In this document: positions 30,555-40,184 of the stretch, in pieces
Numbering within the stretch: position 1 is the first letter of the stretch
How the letters are laid out: each line of letters opens with the position of its first letter
NCBI GenBank assembly: GCA_937930305.1
Contig: CALGLE010000003.1
Span: forward strand, 124,001-188,000
DNA: 64,000 nt
From: an uncultured Granulosicoccaceae bacterium
GTDB lineage: Bacteria > Pseudomonadota > Gammaproteobacteria > Granulosicoccales > Granulosicoccaceae
Direction: 5' to 3'
Program-made: the position numbers and the translations under genes
Notes under the pieces: model-generated
Databases searched by the model: none
What the model was told of the DNA's origin: nothing
Seen by the model: only the letters and a program-made list of their open reading frames with translations

Positions 30555-32051
30555 TTAGGAATCCGTTTCCTCAAACCAACTTTCACGAGCCTTCATAATG
30601 AGAGTGCCCGCGAGTTCTTCGTTCATGTCTTCAACAACCATCAAATCAACAATGGCTTGTTCGGCTAAATCATCCACCGTACAAATGCCATGCGCTGCCA
30701 TATTGATGGCCAATTCTTCACTCATACCATCCATCGCGATGAGTTCAGGAGTGGGTGTGTTACCACCGAGTTTTTCTTCTGTTGCCAGTGCCTTGGTTAA
30801 CAGCGCATCTTGAGCGCGGTTACGCAATTCACCCACAATTTCATCGTCAAATTCGTCAATATCCAGCAGTTCTTGTTCGGGTACATAGGCCACTTCCTCT
30901 ACGGTCGTAAAGCCTTCTTGAACCAGAATTAACGCCACTTCTTCATCAACATCCAGTTGATCAACAAACACTTGTAAATGCGTTCGCGCTTCGGCATCAC
31001 TTTTCTCTTCAGCAGCTGCCTCGTCCATCACGTTCAATTCCCATCCGGTTAATTCGGATGCCAATCGGACATTTTGCCCGCCACGACCAATCGCCAGTGA
31101 CAGCTTCTCTTCTTCCACGGCGATGTCCATTGAATGTCGCTCTTCATCAATGACAATACCTTTAACTTCTGCCGGCGCCATGGCGTTGATAACGAACTGC
31201 GCCGGGTTTTCATCCCAAAGGATGATGTCAATGCGTTCGCCAGCGAGCTCATTGGATACCGTCTGCACCCGTGAACCTCGCATCCCGACACAGGCCCCAA
31301 CTGGATCCAGTCGCGGGTCCAGTGAGGACACGGCAATCTTTGCTCGTTGACTCGGGTCACGAGCGGCACCGTTTATCACAATGGTGCCCTGACCCACTTC
31401 AGGCACTTCCAAACGGAACAATTCAATTAGAAATTCTGGCGCGGTTCTTGACACGAATAACTGCGGCCCGCGAGGCTCGTTTCGAACGTCGGCTAAGAAC
31501 GCCCGCAACCGATCACCAGGGCGCACCGCTTCACGAGGAATCATGTCTTCGCGAGAGATATAAGCTTCTGCGTTGTTGCCTAAATCGAGGTAAACACCAC
31601 CACGCTCTAAGCGTTTAACAATCCCCATCACCAGTTCGCCAATTCGACTTTGATACGCTTCTACAACACGCAGCCGCTCCGCTTCCCGAACCTTCTGAAC
31701 GATAACTTGTTTCGCTGTTTGCGCCGCAATTCGCCCAAATTCTACTGATTCTATTTCCTCTTCAACGAAGTCGCCCAAGCCCTTTTCCGGCTCGTCAATT
31801 TGGGCCGCGGAGATGGTGATCTGCCGCAGCGGAAATTCTTGCTCTTCATCGTCTGGCACAATTTCCCATCGGCGGTAAGTCAGATAATCGCCCGTCTCAC
31901 GATCAATACTCACGCGCACTTCGATATCGGTGCCCTGTTTCTTTCGGGTAGCCGACGCCAGCGCAGCTTCCAATGCATCGAAGATGATTTCTTTATCTAC
32001 AGCCTTCTCGTTCGAGACGCCGTCTACTACTAGAAGAATATCCTTACTCAT
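30555..32051 (-). CDS. nusA: Transcription termination/antitermination factor NusA
   Basis: RNA polymerase-associated elongation factor; 498 residues. N-terminal RNAP-binding domain, S1 domain ([21 protein letters not shown]), two KH modules ([16 protein letters not shown] and [18 protein letters not shown]) and two C-terminal acidic repeats ([19 protein letters not shown] and [19 protein letters not shown]). Lies between rimP and infB as usual, 88 bp after rimP and 58 bp before infB. Confidence 0.98.
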   Translation of the reverse strand: MSKDILLVVDGVSNEKAVDKEIIFDALEAALASATRKKQGTDIEVRVSIDRETGDYLTYRRWEIVPDDEEQEFPLRQITISAAQIDEPEKGLGDFVEEEIESVEFGRIAAQTAKQVIVQKVREAERLRVVEAYQSRIGELVMGIVKRLERGGVYLDLGNNAEAYISREDMIPREAVRPGDRLRAFLADVRNEPRGPQLFVSRTAPEFLIELFRLEVPEVGQGTIVINGAARDPSQRAKIAVSSLDPRLDPVGACVGMRGSRVQTVSNELAGERIDIILWDENPAQFVINAMAPAEVKGIVIDEERHSMDIAVEEEKLSLAIGRGGQNVRLASELTGWELNVMDEAAAEEKSDAEARTHLQVFVDQLDVDEEVALILVQEGFTTVEEVAYVPEQELLDIDEFDDEIVGELRNRAQDALLTKALATEEKLGGNTPTPELIAMDGMSEELAINMAAHGICTVDDLAEQAIVDLMVVEDMNEELAGTLIMKARESWFEETDS

Positions 32052-32139
32052 GATGAGTAGGCTCCAGCATAATTTGATATTTCAACATGTTGATTCATGG
32101 TTCGTCACTCTTTGCCCAACGCGTTATGAGTTTAGGCGT

Positions 32140-32595
32140 TCAAAACTTTGCTATCAGGTTGGCCTGCTCTACATCGTCAATGGGTACTGAAAAGTCAACA
32201 CCGTCAATTTCTATAGTGGCTTCACCGTCGGCCACGCTCACTAACTTCCCTTTGTAATTCCGCCTACCGTCGTGCGCTGTTACCGTTCTTGCCCGAACTT
32301 CTTCGCCCACCTGAGCCGCAAACTGCGCTTCAGTGAACAACGGGCGATCCACGCCAGGTGATGACACCTCCAGCAAATACGCCGTACTGATTACGTCATC
32401 CACGTCCAATGCGGCGCTGAGCTGACGACTCACACTTGCACAATCATCTACTTCAATGCCCTTGGACGTATCGATGAAGACCCGCAAGGTGGTGCCATTT
32501 TCAGCCTGACCGAACTCGGCCCCCACGTACTCGTACCCCAGTCCAACGACCACGGGCTCTACCACTGCCTGAATTTTAGGAGCTACCCGTTGCAT
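32140..32595 (-). CDS. rimP: Ribosome maturation factor RimP
   Basis: 30S assembly factor; 151 residues. Family blocks: VEPVVVGLGYEYVGAEF, LRVFIDTSKGIEVDDCASVSRQL, YLLEVSSPGVDRPLF and FSVPIDDVEQANLI. It is the first gene of the nusA-infB operon. The ATG at 32595 lies only about 20 nt beyond a terminator hairpin (32616-32640), implying that read-through of a leader is needed for expression from the upstream promoter. Ribosome-binding site is weak. Confidence 0.96.
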   Translation of the reverse strand: MQRVAPKIQAVVEPVVVGLGYEYVGAEFGQAENGTTLRVFIDTSKGIEVDDCASVSRQLSAALDVDDVISTAYLLEVSSPGVDRPLFTEAQFAAQVGEEVRARTVTAHDGRRNYKGKLVSVADGEATIEIDGVDFSVPIDDVEQANLIAKF

Positions 32596-32615
32596 AAATT
32601 AAGTTATAGCCAATG

Positions 32616-32640
32616 AAAAAGGCTCCACTGAGGAGCCTTT
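32616..32640 (-). terminator. Terminator/attenuator hairpin just upstream of rimP
   Basis: AAAGGCTCC (32618-32626) pairs perfectly with GGAGCCTTT (32632-32640) around a 5-nt loop; on the minus strand five T's follow. It is a canonical intrinsic terminator between the candidate promoter at 32777-32805 and the rimP start at 32595. In E. coli terminators also lie between metY and rimP, and NusA controls its own operon there. Either an attenuator or the end of a small RNA. Confidence 0.8.
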
Positions 32641-32770
32641 GATCAACGTTCTTATTGCGTTAGAGGTACCCAGACAACCCAAAAGTGCTTGGAATGCGGT
32701 ACATAACGGATCCGGCGGCAGGATCGGCGCTATCAAAGCGATGCTTTGAGGGAGTTCGGTCCAGCCTATT
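32641..32770 (-). ncRNA. Structured leader or small RNA upstream of rimP
   Basis: Between the candidate start point near 32770 and the terminator, the minus-strand RNA can form TCAAAGC/GCTTTGA (32733-32749, 3-nt loop) and GATCC/GGATC (32709-32725). With the terminator this gives three hairpins in about 155 nt. I do not recognise any known RNA family. A 68-codon open frame with a TTG start crosses the region and the terminator but reads unlike a protein I know. Confidence 0.4.
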
Positions 32771-32776
32771 TCGCTA

Positions 32777-32805
32777 AGTGTATCAAAGCTGAACGTAGGC
32801 AACAA
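32777..32805 (-). promoter_or_regulatory. Candidate sigma-70 promoter for the rimP leader
   Basis: On the minus strand TTGTTG (32805-32800) and TACACT (32782-32777) are separated by 17 bp. It lies after the convergent-free gap downstream of the hydroxyacid dehydrogenase and before the structured leader. Prediction from consensus only. Confidence 0.45.
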
Positions 32806-32874
32806 CTCATCAACGCTTTAAGCCGCACGTTTTTTGCCAGATTCAGCCCATCGTGGCATAGCCGTGATGCCGAT

Positions 32875-33837
32875 TCAGACAACCGGTGTTATCAGCGTTT
32901 CACCATTTAAATGCGCCACAATATTGTCGAGCACCAAGCGCCCCATACCAGCCCGAGTTTCAGCGGTTGCTGAGCCAAGATGCGGCTGTAGCACCACATT
33001 ATTTAACGGCAAGAAGCGCGGATCCACATGGGGTTCACCCTCGAACACATCCAACCCTGCACCACCGATTGTGCCGGCCTCCAAAGCATCCAGCAAAGCA
33101 GATTCATCAATGTTTTGCGCACGCGAGATGTTGACGATCATGCCGTCAGACCCAAGCGCGCGCATCACATCTGCATTCACAATGTGGCGAGTTTCCGGGG
33201 TGGCTGCCAATGCGACGTACAACACATCGCACTGCTGTGCCAAGGCCAGCGCCGAGTCCGCGTAGGTCCAATCACCTGGCACATCCGTTTTCGGTGCGGA
33301 TGCGGCGTAAAAAATGGGTTGGCCGAACACTTCAGCTCGCTGTGCAATCGCCCGCCCAATTCGGCCCAATCCTAAAACCCCTGCGCGTAATGACTTCAAT
33401 GAGCGTTTTAACGGATAAGCACCTTCATTAGCCCACTGGCCACCACGAACCCAGGCATCGGCCCCAACCAACCCACGATAGTGCGCCAACATCATGCCAA
33501 CAGCCACGTCGGCTACATCATCGGTGAGCACATCCGGCGTGTTGGTTACGCGAATATTTCTCGCTCGACAGGCATCCAAATCAACCCCGTCAAAGCCGAC
33601 GCCGTAGACGGCAACGAGTTCCAGGTTCGGGAGCTGATCAATCAGGGGTTTCGGCACCGCTAAATCCCCCCGGGTTGCGATAATTTGAATCTTCGCCCCA
33701 TGTTCACTCAGCCAGGCGTCAGGGTTTTCTTCCTCAAAATACCGGTGCAGGGTGACATATTGGCTCAGTGCCTCTTCGTCAGAAGGAGCGTAGGCACCCA
33801 ATTGCAGTGCGTCTTTTTTTGGGGCTTTGATAGTCAT
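32875..33837 (-). CDS. D-isomer-specific 2-hydroxyacid dehydrogenase
   Basis: NAD(P)-dependent reductase of the glyoxylate/hydroxypyruvate reductase (GhrB-like) group. The dinucleotide site is VLGLGRIGRAIAQRAEVFG; the catalytic Arg lies in VNISRAQNIDESAL, Glu in LDVFEGEP and His in LQPHLGSATAET. From ATG 33837, preceded by TAGGGTG, it has 320 residues. A six-residue longer form from 33855 is possible. Substrate cannot be fixed; glyoxylate, hydroxypyruvate or a sugar-derived keto acid are options. It stands at the left edge of the accessory block. Confidence 0.88.
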   Translation of the reverse strand: MTIKAPKKDALQLGAYAPSDEEALSQYVTLHRYFEEENPDAWLSEHGAKIQIIATRGDLAVPKPLIDQLPNLELVAVYGVGFDGVDLDACRARNIRVTNTPDVLTDDVADVAVGMMLAHYRGLVGADAWVRGGQWANEGAYPLKRSLKSLRAGVLGLGRIGRAIAQRAEVFGQPIFYAASAPKTDVPGDWTYADSALALAQQCDVLYVALAATPETRHIVNADVMRALGSDGMIVNISRAQNIDESALLDALEAGTIGGAGLDVFEGEPHVDPRFLPLNNVVLQPHLGSATAETRAGMGRLVLDNIVAHLNGETLITPVV

Positions 33838-33865
33838 CACCCTATCGTATCGCAATGCTTAAGCT

Positions 33866-36800
33866 TTAGGATGCTCGATTTTTCTGCTTAACTCGAAGTT
33901 CTTGCATCAATAGCTCGGCTTGTATTTGCTGGTTGGTTGCCCCTTTTTCAAGCACTTCGTTCAACAAGGCTCGCGCCTCACCCAGAAAACGGTTATCGAT
34001 ATAGGCTCTCGCTAGCACAAGCTTTAACTCCATATCCCTTTGCGTGCCTTCATCAACCACGCGCTCATCACTGCCCTGCACGTCCTCGTTACTCGCCTTA
34101 GACTGCAGCGACACCGCATCATTTTTTGATACATCCGTAACGCTTAAATCATCCAACGACTCATGCAATGACCCGGCAAGTGACGAATCGTCCTGGGCCA
34201 TCTGATCAGCATCCATTTCCTCACTGATGAGGCTGTTCGGGTTTTGTTCATCATCCCCGTCATCCGCAATCGCTGCATCGAGCTCTAAGTGGGCGGATTT
34301 AACACTCACATCTTCACTGTCATCGAATAAATCCAAATCGACAGAGCTCTCCGCCACAGCAGCATACTGTTCGACCAAATCAATGGTTTCGGTGAAATCA
34401 CGTTGCGAGGCATGTTCAGCGCTATCAGATAGATCATCACCGAAGTCGTGACTGTCTAGTTCCTTGTCCGCTGCGAAATTATTCTCTGCGTATTCGGCTA
34501 GGGATTCATCGTGAAAATGAACTTCAAGCTCGGCATGTTCATCAATCGTGGGGTCAACATTCAATTCGTTATTGGCCTCAATGCCCTCATCGGCATCCAA
34601 CGATGCCAACGGCGCTTTGTCAGCTAGGGTCGCGGTACCAAAACTATCTAACTCCTGAAAGCCCTGATTTGAATTTGCCTGACCAACCGTTGCGATCGGG
34701 GCCGCCGGGGGAACTTCTGGTTGAGCCTCTTGAATTTCACTGCGTTGAATGATGCAAGCTTCAGCCGACTCGTTTTCATCTACATCGTAGAACTGCATGT
34801 TGGGGTCAAGCTTTAAACCCATTTCTATAACGTGTTGCCATTCAGGCACGCGACCACGCGTTAAACGATACATATCCCGAGCGCAATCACCAAAGCGGGT
34901 CACATTATGTTTAGCCGCATAGAAACGTAAAAGTTGTAACCGCACATCATGGGCCGCGCGATTTTTTCTTAAAGCATCTTTCAGCGATTCTTCCTGCAGC
35001 TCTTGAACATCTAAGGTGCTGTGGTAATAAGCCAAGGTGTTGCTGGTATCCACCGGGCGATTTTCATCCAGCTCCTCTTCCATGATGCGCACTTCTCTGC
35101 GCCAAGACCAACGCCGATATAAGAACGCAAACAAAGTACCGGCTATAACCACTAAGCCGCCATTTAGCAGGGTTTGACGTATCTTTTCGACATCCGCTTC
35201 TTGACCAAAAACGATACGCACACCACGCCATACTTCGTCAGAAACTCCCACCGGTTTTCGCGTAACGTCGCCAGACGTTGCCGCATCCCCAGACGCGGCA
35301 ACAACTGCAGCCCCTGCAGCCCCTGCAGCAGATGTTGACCCAGCCATATTATTTTCAACCGCTTCACGATCCGAATCATTCAGCAATGCATCCGGAATAG
35401 CCTCAGCTACCGGCTCTTGATTAACCGCACCTCGATCAATCGCCTCCAACAAAGCAGTCTCTTTGGCCTTTTCAACCAACTCTGCCAAGTTGCCATTTTC
35501 GCGCGCTGTTTCAATGGCTACCGGATCCAGCAACACAGCGGCTAAGGCTTCTATGTCTTCAACCTGTTCGGGATTGGCTGGCTCACTGGCTGACGATTCA
35601 ACGCTAACTGCCGGAGCTGCCTCTGCAGGCACACCGACATCTGCATCCACCGAGTCAGACTGAGCGGCCTCAGCTTGAGCGCTCTTTGGTGCTGCACCAC
35701 TGTTGTCGTCAGAACGTCTGTTTGCATCGGTACTTGCAGTTGTTGTTACTGCTGTCGGTATGGCTTCATTTGCAGATAGCTTTATCTGAGACTGAAGCCG
35801 ATTAAAAGTGGCTTGTAATTCCACAACGCGAACATCCATGGTTTCAAGCTGGCTGATTTTCTCTGCAACCGAGGTATCCAATCCATCCAACACCATTTTT
35901 AAATCCGCAATGATGCCGCGCATTTCGGTTAATTCAGTGTCAGCTGGCAACACAGTCGCTAACAAACGCGCATCATTTATTGCGCTGTTAGTTGCCGCTG
36001 TCGAATCGCTCGATCCCGACTGGCTGCTTTCGGTTGCCGTGGCAGCCACCGGTTCGTTCTGAAGAGCCGCCTCAGGGGATTCGATAACACCGACATCAAA
36101 GAACTCGCTCCAATCGTTGCCACCCTCATCCACCCAGTCGCCTTTTTCAGATCCTGACTGAGTCATCTCCACCAACACATCCGCTTGAACCGATGAATCG
36201 GATACTGTCGCTTGCACCGATTCGGCGCTCGTGATTGCATTGTTCGAGTCAGCGGTCGCCGTTTTTGAGTTTGTGGCCGCAGGCATTCGGATTGCTGCCC
36301 GAGCTTCACGGCGCGATATGGATGTCATCGCCTCGATGGGAGGCACACGCAGCGAAACACTGTGCCGCATGCGGTGAATTGACCCACGAAAAGCGCTCGG
36401 GTTTTCTCGATACAACGCCACCGTGGCTTGCGACACCGTGACACCTGGCGGTGCAACTGCCGCCGCTAACGCCATAAGCGTGTCACCGCGATTGACCCAA
36501 ATCTCGCTAATTTCTCCCACAACAACGGATTCATGGTTTAAAGCGTGTTCGTCGATGCTAGCTGCACCCAGTGCTGGCTCATTAACCGAGAAGGTCTCAG
36601 CCATCGGCAGAGTGTCTGCAATCGGCAAACTGTCCAGAGACTCGCTGCCAGCGCGGGCTTCCGGTTGGCCGCCGTTGACTGAAGATGCCGTGCTGGATCT
36701 TGGGGCGAATACCATCGGATCCAGCAAAATTGCCACTTCACGAATGATGGTGCCAGAGGGTCCTTCGATCGCTAACAATAAGTTAAGAAACGGTTCATTG

Positions 36801-37159
36801 ATCGGTCGCGACGATTGAATTCGAACCACAGCGTTGTTCGGATCAGAGTTATCCACCACGAAACGTAAATCGGACAACACATCGGCGCGAGGTATTCCAA
36901 ACTGGGTATACAGGGCTTTGTCTGCTAAACGAGCGATTAGTAAATCACCCTGACCTGCTTCAATCGACAGCAGTTCAATCTCGGCTTCCAAATACTGCCC
37001 GATGTGAGACGATACCGTCAGTTCGCCCAAAGCCAAGGCATGCGCTGATGGCATGGGCCCAAAGCACGTTACTGCGAGCGCAATTCCACCCAACAGCTGA
37101 GCTCTGCGAGAGGGCGCCAATGCATGCGCTAACTTGAGTTTGGTGGAACGAGAACACAC
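33866..37159 (-). CDS. fimV: FimV-family inner-membrane hub protein
   Basis: FimV organises the cell pole, type IV pili and twitching in Pseudomonas. The 1097-residue protein has a signal peptide (cleavage near SAHA-LALG, residue 41), the FimV N-terminal domain (GELTVSSHIGQYLEAEIEL), a LysM domain (about 216-273) and a coiled coil (about 405-440). A membrane segment follows (about 666-684), then a long acidic cytoplasmic region and the C-terminal TPR-like FimV motif (MELKLVLARAYIDNRFLGEA). It begins with GTG at 37159; no better start is evident. In many gammaproteobacteria fimV lies near asd/truA, so its place here is unusual. Confidence 0.9.
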   Translation of the reverse strand: MCSRSTKLKLAHALAPSRRAQLLGGIALAVTCFGPMPSAHALALGELTVSSHIGQYLEAEIELLSIEAGQGDLLIARLADKALYTQFGIPRADVLSDLRFVVDNSDPNNAVVRIQSSRPINEPFLNLLLAIEGPSGTIIREVAILLDPMVFAPRSSTASSVNGGQPEARAGSESLDSLPIADTLPMAETFSVNEPALGAASIDEHALNHESVVVGEISEIWVNRGDTLMALAAAVAPPGVTVSQATVALYRENPSAFRGSIHRMRHSVSLRVPPIEAMTSISRREARAAIRMPAATNSKTATADSNNAITSAESVQATVSDSSVQADVLVEMTQSGSEKGDWVDEGGNDWSEFFDVGVIESPEAALQNEPVAATATESSQSGSSDSTAATNSAINDARLLATVLPADTELTEMRGIIADLKMVLDGLDTSVAEKISQLETMDVRVVELQATFNRLQSQIKLSANEAIPTAVTTTASTDANRRSDDNSGAAPKSAQAEAAQSDSVDADVGVPAEAAPAVSVESSASEPANPEQVEDIEALAAVLLDPVAIETARENGNLAELVEKAKETALLEAIDRGAVNQEPVAEAIPDALLNDSDREAVENNMAGSTSAAGAAGAAVVAASGDAATSGDVTRKPVGVSDEVWRGVRIVFGQEADVEKIRQTLLNGGLVVIAGTLFAFLYRRWSWRREVRIMEEELDENRPVDTSNTLAYYHSTLDVQELQEESLKDALRKNRAAHDVRLQLLRFYAAKHNVTRFGDCARDMYRLTRGRVPEWQHVIEMGLKLDPNMQFYDVDENESAEACIIQRSEIQEAQPEVPPAAPIATVGQANSNQGFQELDSFGTATLADKAPLASLDADEGIEANNELNVDPTIDEHAELEVHFHDESLAEYAENNFAADKELDSHDFGDDLSDSAEHASQRDFTETIDLVEQYAAVAESSVDLDLFDDSEDVSVKSAHLELDAAIADDGDDEQNPNSLISEEMDADQMAQDDSSLAGSLHESLDDLSVTDVSKNDAVSLQSKASNEDVQGSDERVVDEGTQRDMELKLVLARAYIDNRFLGEARALLNEVLEKGATNQQIQAELLMQELRVKQKNRAS

Positions 37160-37309
37160 GTGTTTTTACACCAACGGAAAGACCCGAGCATCCTAGGGCG
37201 ACAAACCGATATTTTTTTGACAGGCTGCAACATGCTGTTGCTGGTAACTATAAGTGTAGAACTTAGCGTTCAAAAAGCCACATAACCGAATGTCGACACC
37301 GATGGAAGA

Positions 37310-38932
37310 TCAATAATTTCGCAAAATCATGCCTGAAGCCCGCTCAGCCACCATGATGCACGGCGCATTGGTGTTACCCGAAGGGACCGTTGGGAAAACC
37401 GAGGCGTCCACCACACGCAGCCCGGGCACACCATTAACCCGAAGTGTCGCATCCACCACGGCATCGACCGGATTGTCGCCCATGCGGCAGGTGCCACAAG
37501 GATGAAACACCGTCCAGGCCGCTTGCTCGACAAACGCCATTAACTCATCGTCAGATTGCACCGACGCACTGGGCGACATTTCATTGTCGATGACTTTTGC
37601 TAAGGGCTGTGCAGCGGCCAGCTGACGCACAATTCGCATCCCGCGCAGCATTAACTGCCGGTCGTGTTCCGTGCTTAAGTAATTGGCTTCGATGCTAGGG
37701 GCCGCGCGCAGATCCTGCGAGGTAATTTGCACTCGCCCGCGACTGGTCGGACGACAGGGATTGAATCCCACTAAAAAACCGGCAAAGTCATCGAGCGTGA
37801 TCATCGGTCGCGTGTTAGACGGTGCACGCGAATAACTCATCGGGGAGAAATACAATTGCAAATCCGGTATCGGCTCGCTGGGTTGGGAACGTACAAACCC
37901 ACCCGCGTGATTGCCACTTAACGACAACGGACCGCGACGTGACACCACATAGCGAGCAGCCGCTTTTGCGCGCGCAGGCCAACCGAGTAGCTCGTTATTT
38001 AAGGTGGGTACGGATGCTTTGTACGCTGCATCAGCCCCTAGATGATCTTGCAGGTTTGCGCCTACGTTCGAATTGGCGTGTCGCACTGGGATGCCGAGTT
38101 CAGACAATAACTCGGGGCTACCAATACCGGCTCGCTGCATCAGCAACGGTGATCCAATGGCACCGGCACTTAACACCACTTCGTTTTTTGCCACAGCTTG
38201 GTGCACTCGACCTTTTTTCTGCCAGCTCACGCCGCTAATTCGGTTATTTGACCAGTTCAGCTCAGTCACTTCAGCAGAAGTAATGACCGTTAAATTAGGT
38301 CGTGACTTAATCGGATGCAAATAGCTTCGAGCGGTTGAGGCGCGCATGCCTCTTGAGATAGACAGCTGATATCGCCCAACGCCTTCAAAGTCAGTGCCGT
38401 TGTAGTCAGAGGTTTCTGGATAGCCTAAAGATGTGGCGGCGCGAATAAAGTTCTCGGATAAGGCGTGCGCATCATTTCTCGTATCAAACACCGCTTGCGG
38501 ACCATCGTGGCCTCTGGCAGCCGATGACGCACCCGACCAATTTTCAATTTGACGAAACACCGGTTCAACATCATTCCATGCCCAACCCCGCGCCACTTGA
38601 TTCCACGCATAGTAGTCGGTGGGGAATCCACGCGCCCAAACCATGGCGTTAATGGAACTCGAGCCACCTAGTACTTTGCCTCGCGGCCAATACATCTTGC
38701 GCCCTTGCAAATTGGGTTCACTTTCTGTTTGATAACGCCAATTAACCGATGCGTCAGTGAACAGTTTTCCATAACCGATAGGAAGGTGCGTCCAAAAGCC
38801 TTTAAGGAAACTTCGGTCTGATGGGCCGGCTTCGAGTAATAAAACTCGATGTTTGGATTGTGCGCTTAAACGGTTGGCCAAAACACAACCACAAGAACCT
38901 GCACCCACAATAATAAAATCATAAGTCGACAT
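37310..38932 (-). CDS. GMC-family FAD oxidoreductase
   Basis: Choline/alcohol dehydrogenase-like flavoenzyme; 540 residues. FAD motif IIVGAGSCGCVLANRLS, GMC signature 1 PRGKVLGGSSSINAMVWARG, signature 2 GAIGSPLLMQRAGIG, catalytic His in VFHPCGTCRMG and the Asn segment SGNTNAPCIMVAERAS. The family oxidises primary alcohols, often on choline, polyethylene glycol or sugars. No betaine aldehyde dehydrogenase is adjacent, so choline is not implied. It lies 16 bp downstream of the enolase-superfamily gene on the same strand and probably shares its transcript. Confidence 0.9.
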   Translation of the reverse strand: MSTYDFIIVGAGSCGCVLANRLSAQSKHRVLLLEAGPSDRSFLKGFWTHLPIGYGKLFTDASVNWRYQTESEPNLQGRKMYWPRGKVLGGSSSINAMVWARGFPTDYYAWNQVARGWAWNDVEPVFRQIENWSGASSAARGHDGPQAVFDTRNDAHALSENFIRAATSLGYPETSDYNGTDFEGVGRYQLSISRGMRASTARSYLHPIKSRPNLTVITSAEVTELNWSNNRISGVSWQKKGRVHQAVAKNEVVLSAGAIGSPLLMQRAGIGSPELLSELGIPVRHANSNVGANLQDHLGADAAYKASVPTLNNELLGWPARAKAAARYVVSRRGPLSLSGNHAGGFVRSQPSEPIPDLQLYFSPMSYSRAPSNTRPMITLDDFAGFLVGFNPCRPTSRGRVQITSQDLRAAPSIEANYLSTEHDRQLMLRGMRIVRQLAAAQPLAKVIDNEMSPSASVQSDDELMAFVEQAAWTVFHPCGTCRMGDNPVDAVVDATLRVNGVPGLRVVDASVFPTVPSGNTNAPCIMVAERASGMILRNY

Positions 38933-38948
38933 ACGCTAAGGTTCTAAT

Positions 38949-40151
38949 TCATGCGGGTGTGGTTGGCGGAAGATGCGTTCCGCGCATTTCCAAATGCAAC
39001 TTATCGCCATGATAAGGGTTCGCCTCTGCCACAGCCACATTAAGCTCCACACCTAATCCTGGTGTTGTCGGCACATGCAAATACCCGTCTTCCCATTGCA
39101 TGGGTTTCACTAAAATATCGGCATGAAAATTTTCCCACCGCTCGATACTTTCTAAAATTAAAAAGTTTGGCGTACAGGCAGCCAGTTGTGCATTGGCTGC
39201 ACCTTCAATGGGGCCACAATATAAGTGCGGTGCGATCACCGCGTGGTAGGTCTCTGCCATTCCCGCAATTTTTTTCGCCTCCAGCAAACCACCCACTCGC
39301 CCTAACGCCATTTGCAGAATCGATGCAGCTCCCGACTCTAACACTCGCGCAAATTCATACTTTGTACACAGTCGTTCACCAGTGGCAATGGGTACCGTTG
39401 TTTGCTTGGTCACTTGCGCCATACCGTCAGGGTAATCGGGCGGTATGGGCTCTTCAAACCACAACGGATCAGCAGCCTCGATGCGTCGAGCCAAACGAAT
39501 CGCGCCGCTGGGGGTGAATTGCCCATGCGTTCCGAACAATAAGTCGGCTCGATCACCGACCGCTTTTCTTAGCGTGGTAACAAAATTTTCAGCCCGTGTT
39601 AATTCACTTAAAGAAGGCTGTCGCCCATCGAATACGGTGTACGTATCCATCGGATCAAATTTGAGTGCGGTGAACCCTTGATCCACATAGTGCAAGGCGC
39701 GTTCAGCCGATAGCTCGGCGTCCAGATAAAAAGATTCATCTTGAGATTCATCGGGATAGAGATAGGTGTAGGTGCGTAAGCGATCGTGTACGCGCCCCCC
39801 CAACAATGCATGCACCGGTTGTTCAGTAGCTTTACCCACGATGTCCCAACACGCCATCTCTAAACCACTGAGCACGGAGATAAGGGACATATCCGGCCGC
39901 AAGGTGTAACCACTGCCGTAAACACGTCGCCAAGTGGTTTCAATATCAAACGGACTGGCGTTTAGAAAATGTCGAGTGAATACATCTTCAATCATGGCGC
40001 GAACAACCATCGGACTAAAGGTTGCCGTATAAACCTCACCCACCCCTTCAATGCCACAGGCGGTGCGAAGGCGTAAGAAAATAAAGTAACGTCCACCAAA
40101 GTGTGGCGGCGGATTACCCACCACCCAAACATCTAAATCTTTTATTTGCAC
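38949..40151 (-). CDS. Mandelate racemase/muconate lactonizing enzyme family protein
   Basis: Enolase-superfamily enzyme of 400 residues, most like sugar-acid dehydratases. N-terminal capping domain (GIEGVGEVYTATFSP), then the barrel with TALKFDPMDTYT, LLFGTHGQFTPSGAIRLARR, WFEEPIPPDYPDGM, IATGERLCTKYEF and APHLYCGPIEGAANAQ. The second and third metal ligands (Glu in FEEP and ATGER) and the C-terminal His are present. At the first ligand position, where dehydratases have Asp in a D-x-HGR-like motif, this protein has Gly in GTHGQ. Operon context: SDR upstream (33 bp), GMC oxidoreductase downstream (16 bp). Confidence 0.85.
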   Translation of the reverse strand: MQIKDLDVWVVGNPPPHFGGRYFIFLRLRTACGIEGVGEVYTATFSPMVVRAMIEDVFTRHFLNASPFDIETTWRRVYGSGYTLRPDMSLISVLSGLEMACWDIVGKATEQPVHALLGGRVHDRLRTYTYLYPDESQDESFYLDAELSAERALHYVDQGFTALKFDPMDTYTVFDGRQPSLSELTRAENFVTTLRKAVGDRADLLFGTHGQFTPSGAIRLARRIEAADPLWFEEPIPPDYPDGMAQVTKQTTVPIATGERLCTKYEFARVLESGAASILQMALGRVGGLLEAKKIAGMAETYHAVIAPHLYCGPIEGAANAQLAACTPNFLILESIERWENFHADILVKPMQWEDGYLHVPTTPGLGVELNVAVAEANPYHGDKLHLEMRGTHLPPTTPA

Positions 40152-40184
40152 AAGTGTTCGCTCATCGCCTTTAAACGCGCTTTA

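Noticed and set aside
32599..32805. 68-codon minus-strand frame before rimP
   Set aside because: It has a TTG start coinciding with the candidate -35 and runs through the terminator hairpin; better explained as leader RNA.
32596..32874. Second copy of the tRNA-fMet 3' end at the left edge of the accessory block
   Set aside because: I looked for GGTAGCGGGGGTAGG-like sequence here and found none, so the left boundary is not marked by a visible att duplicate.
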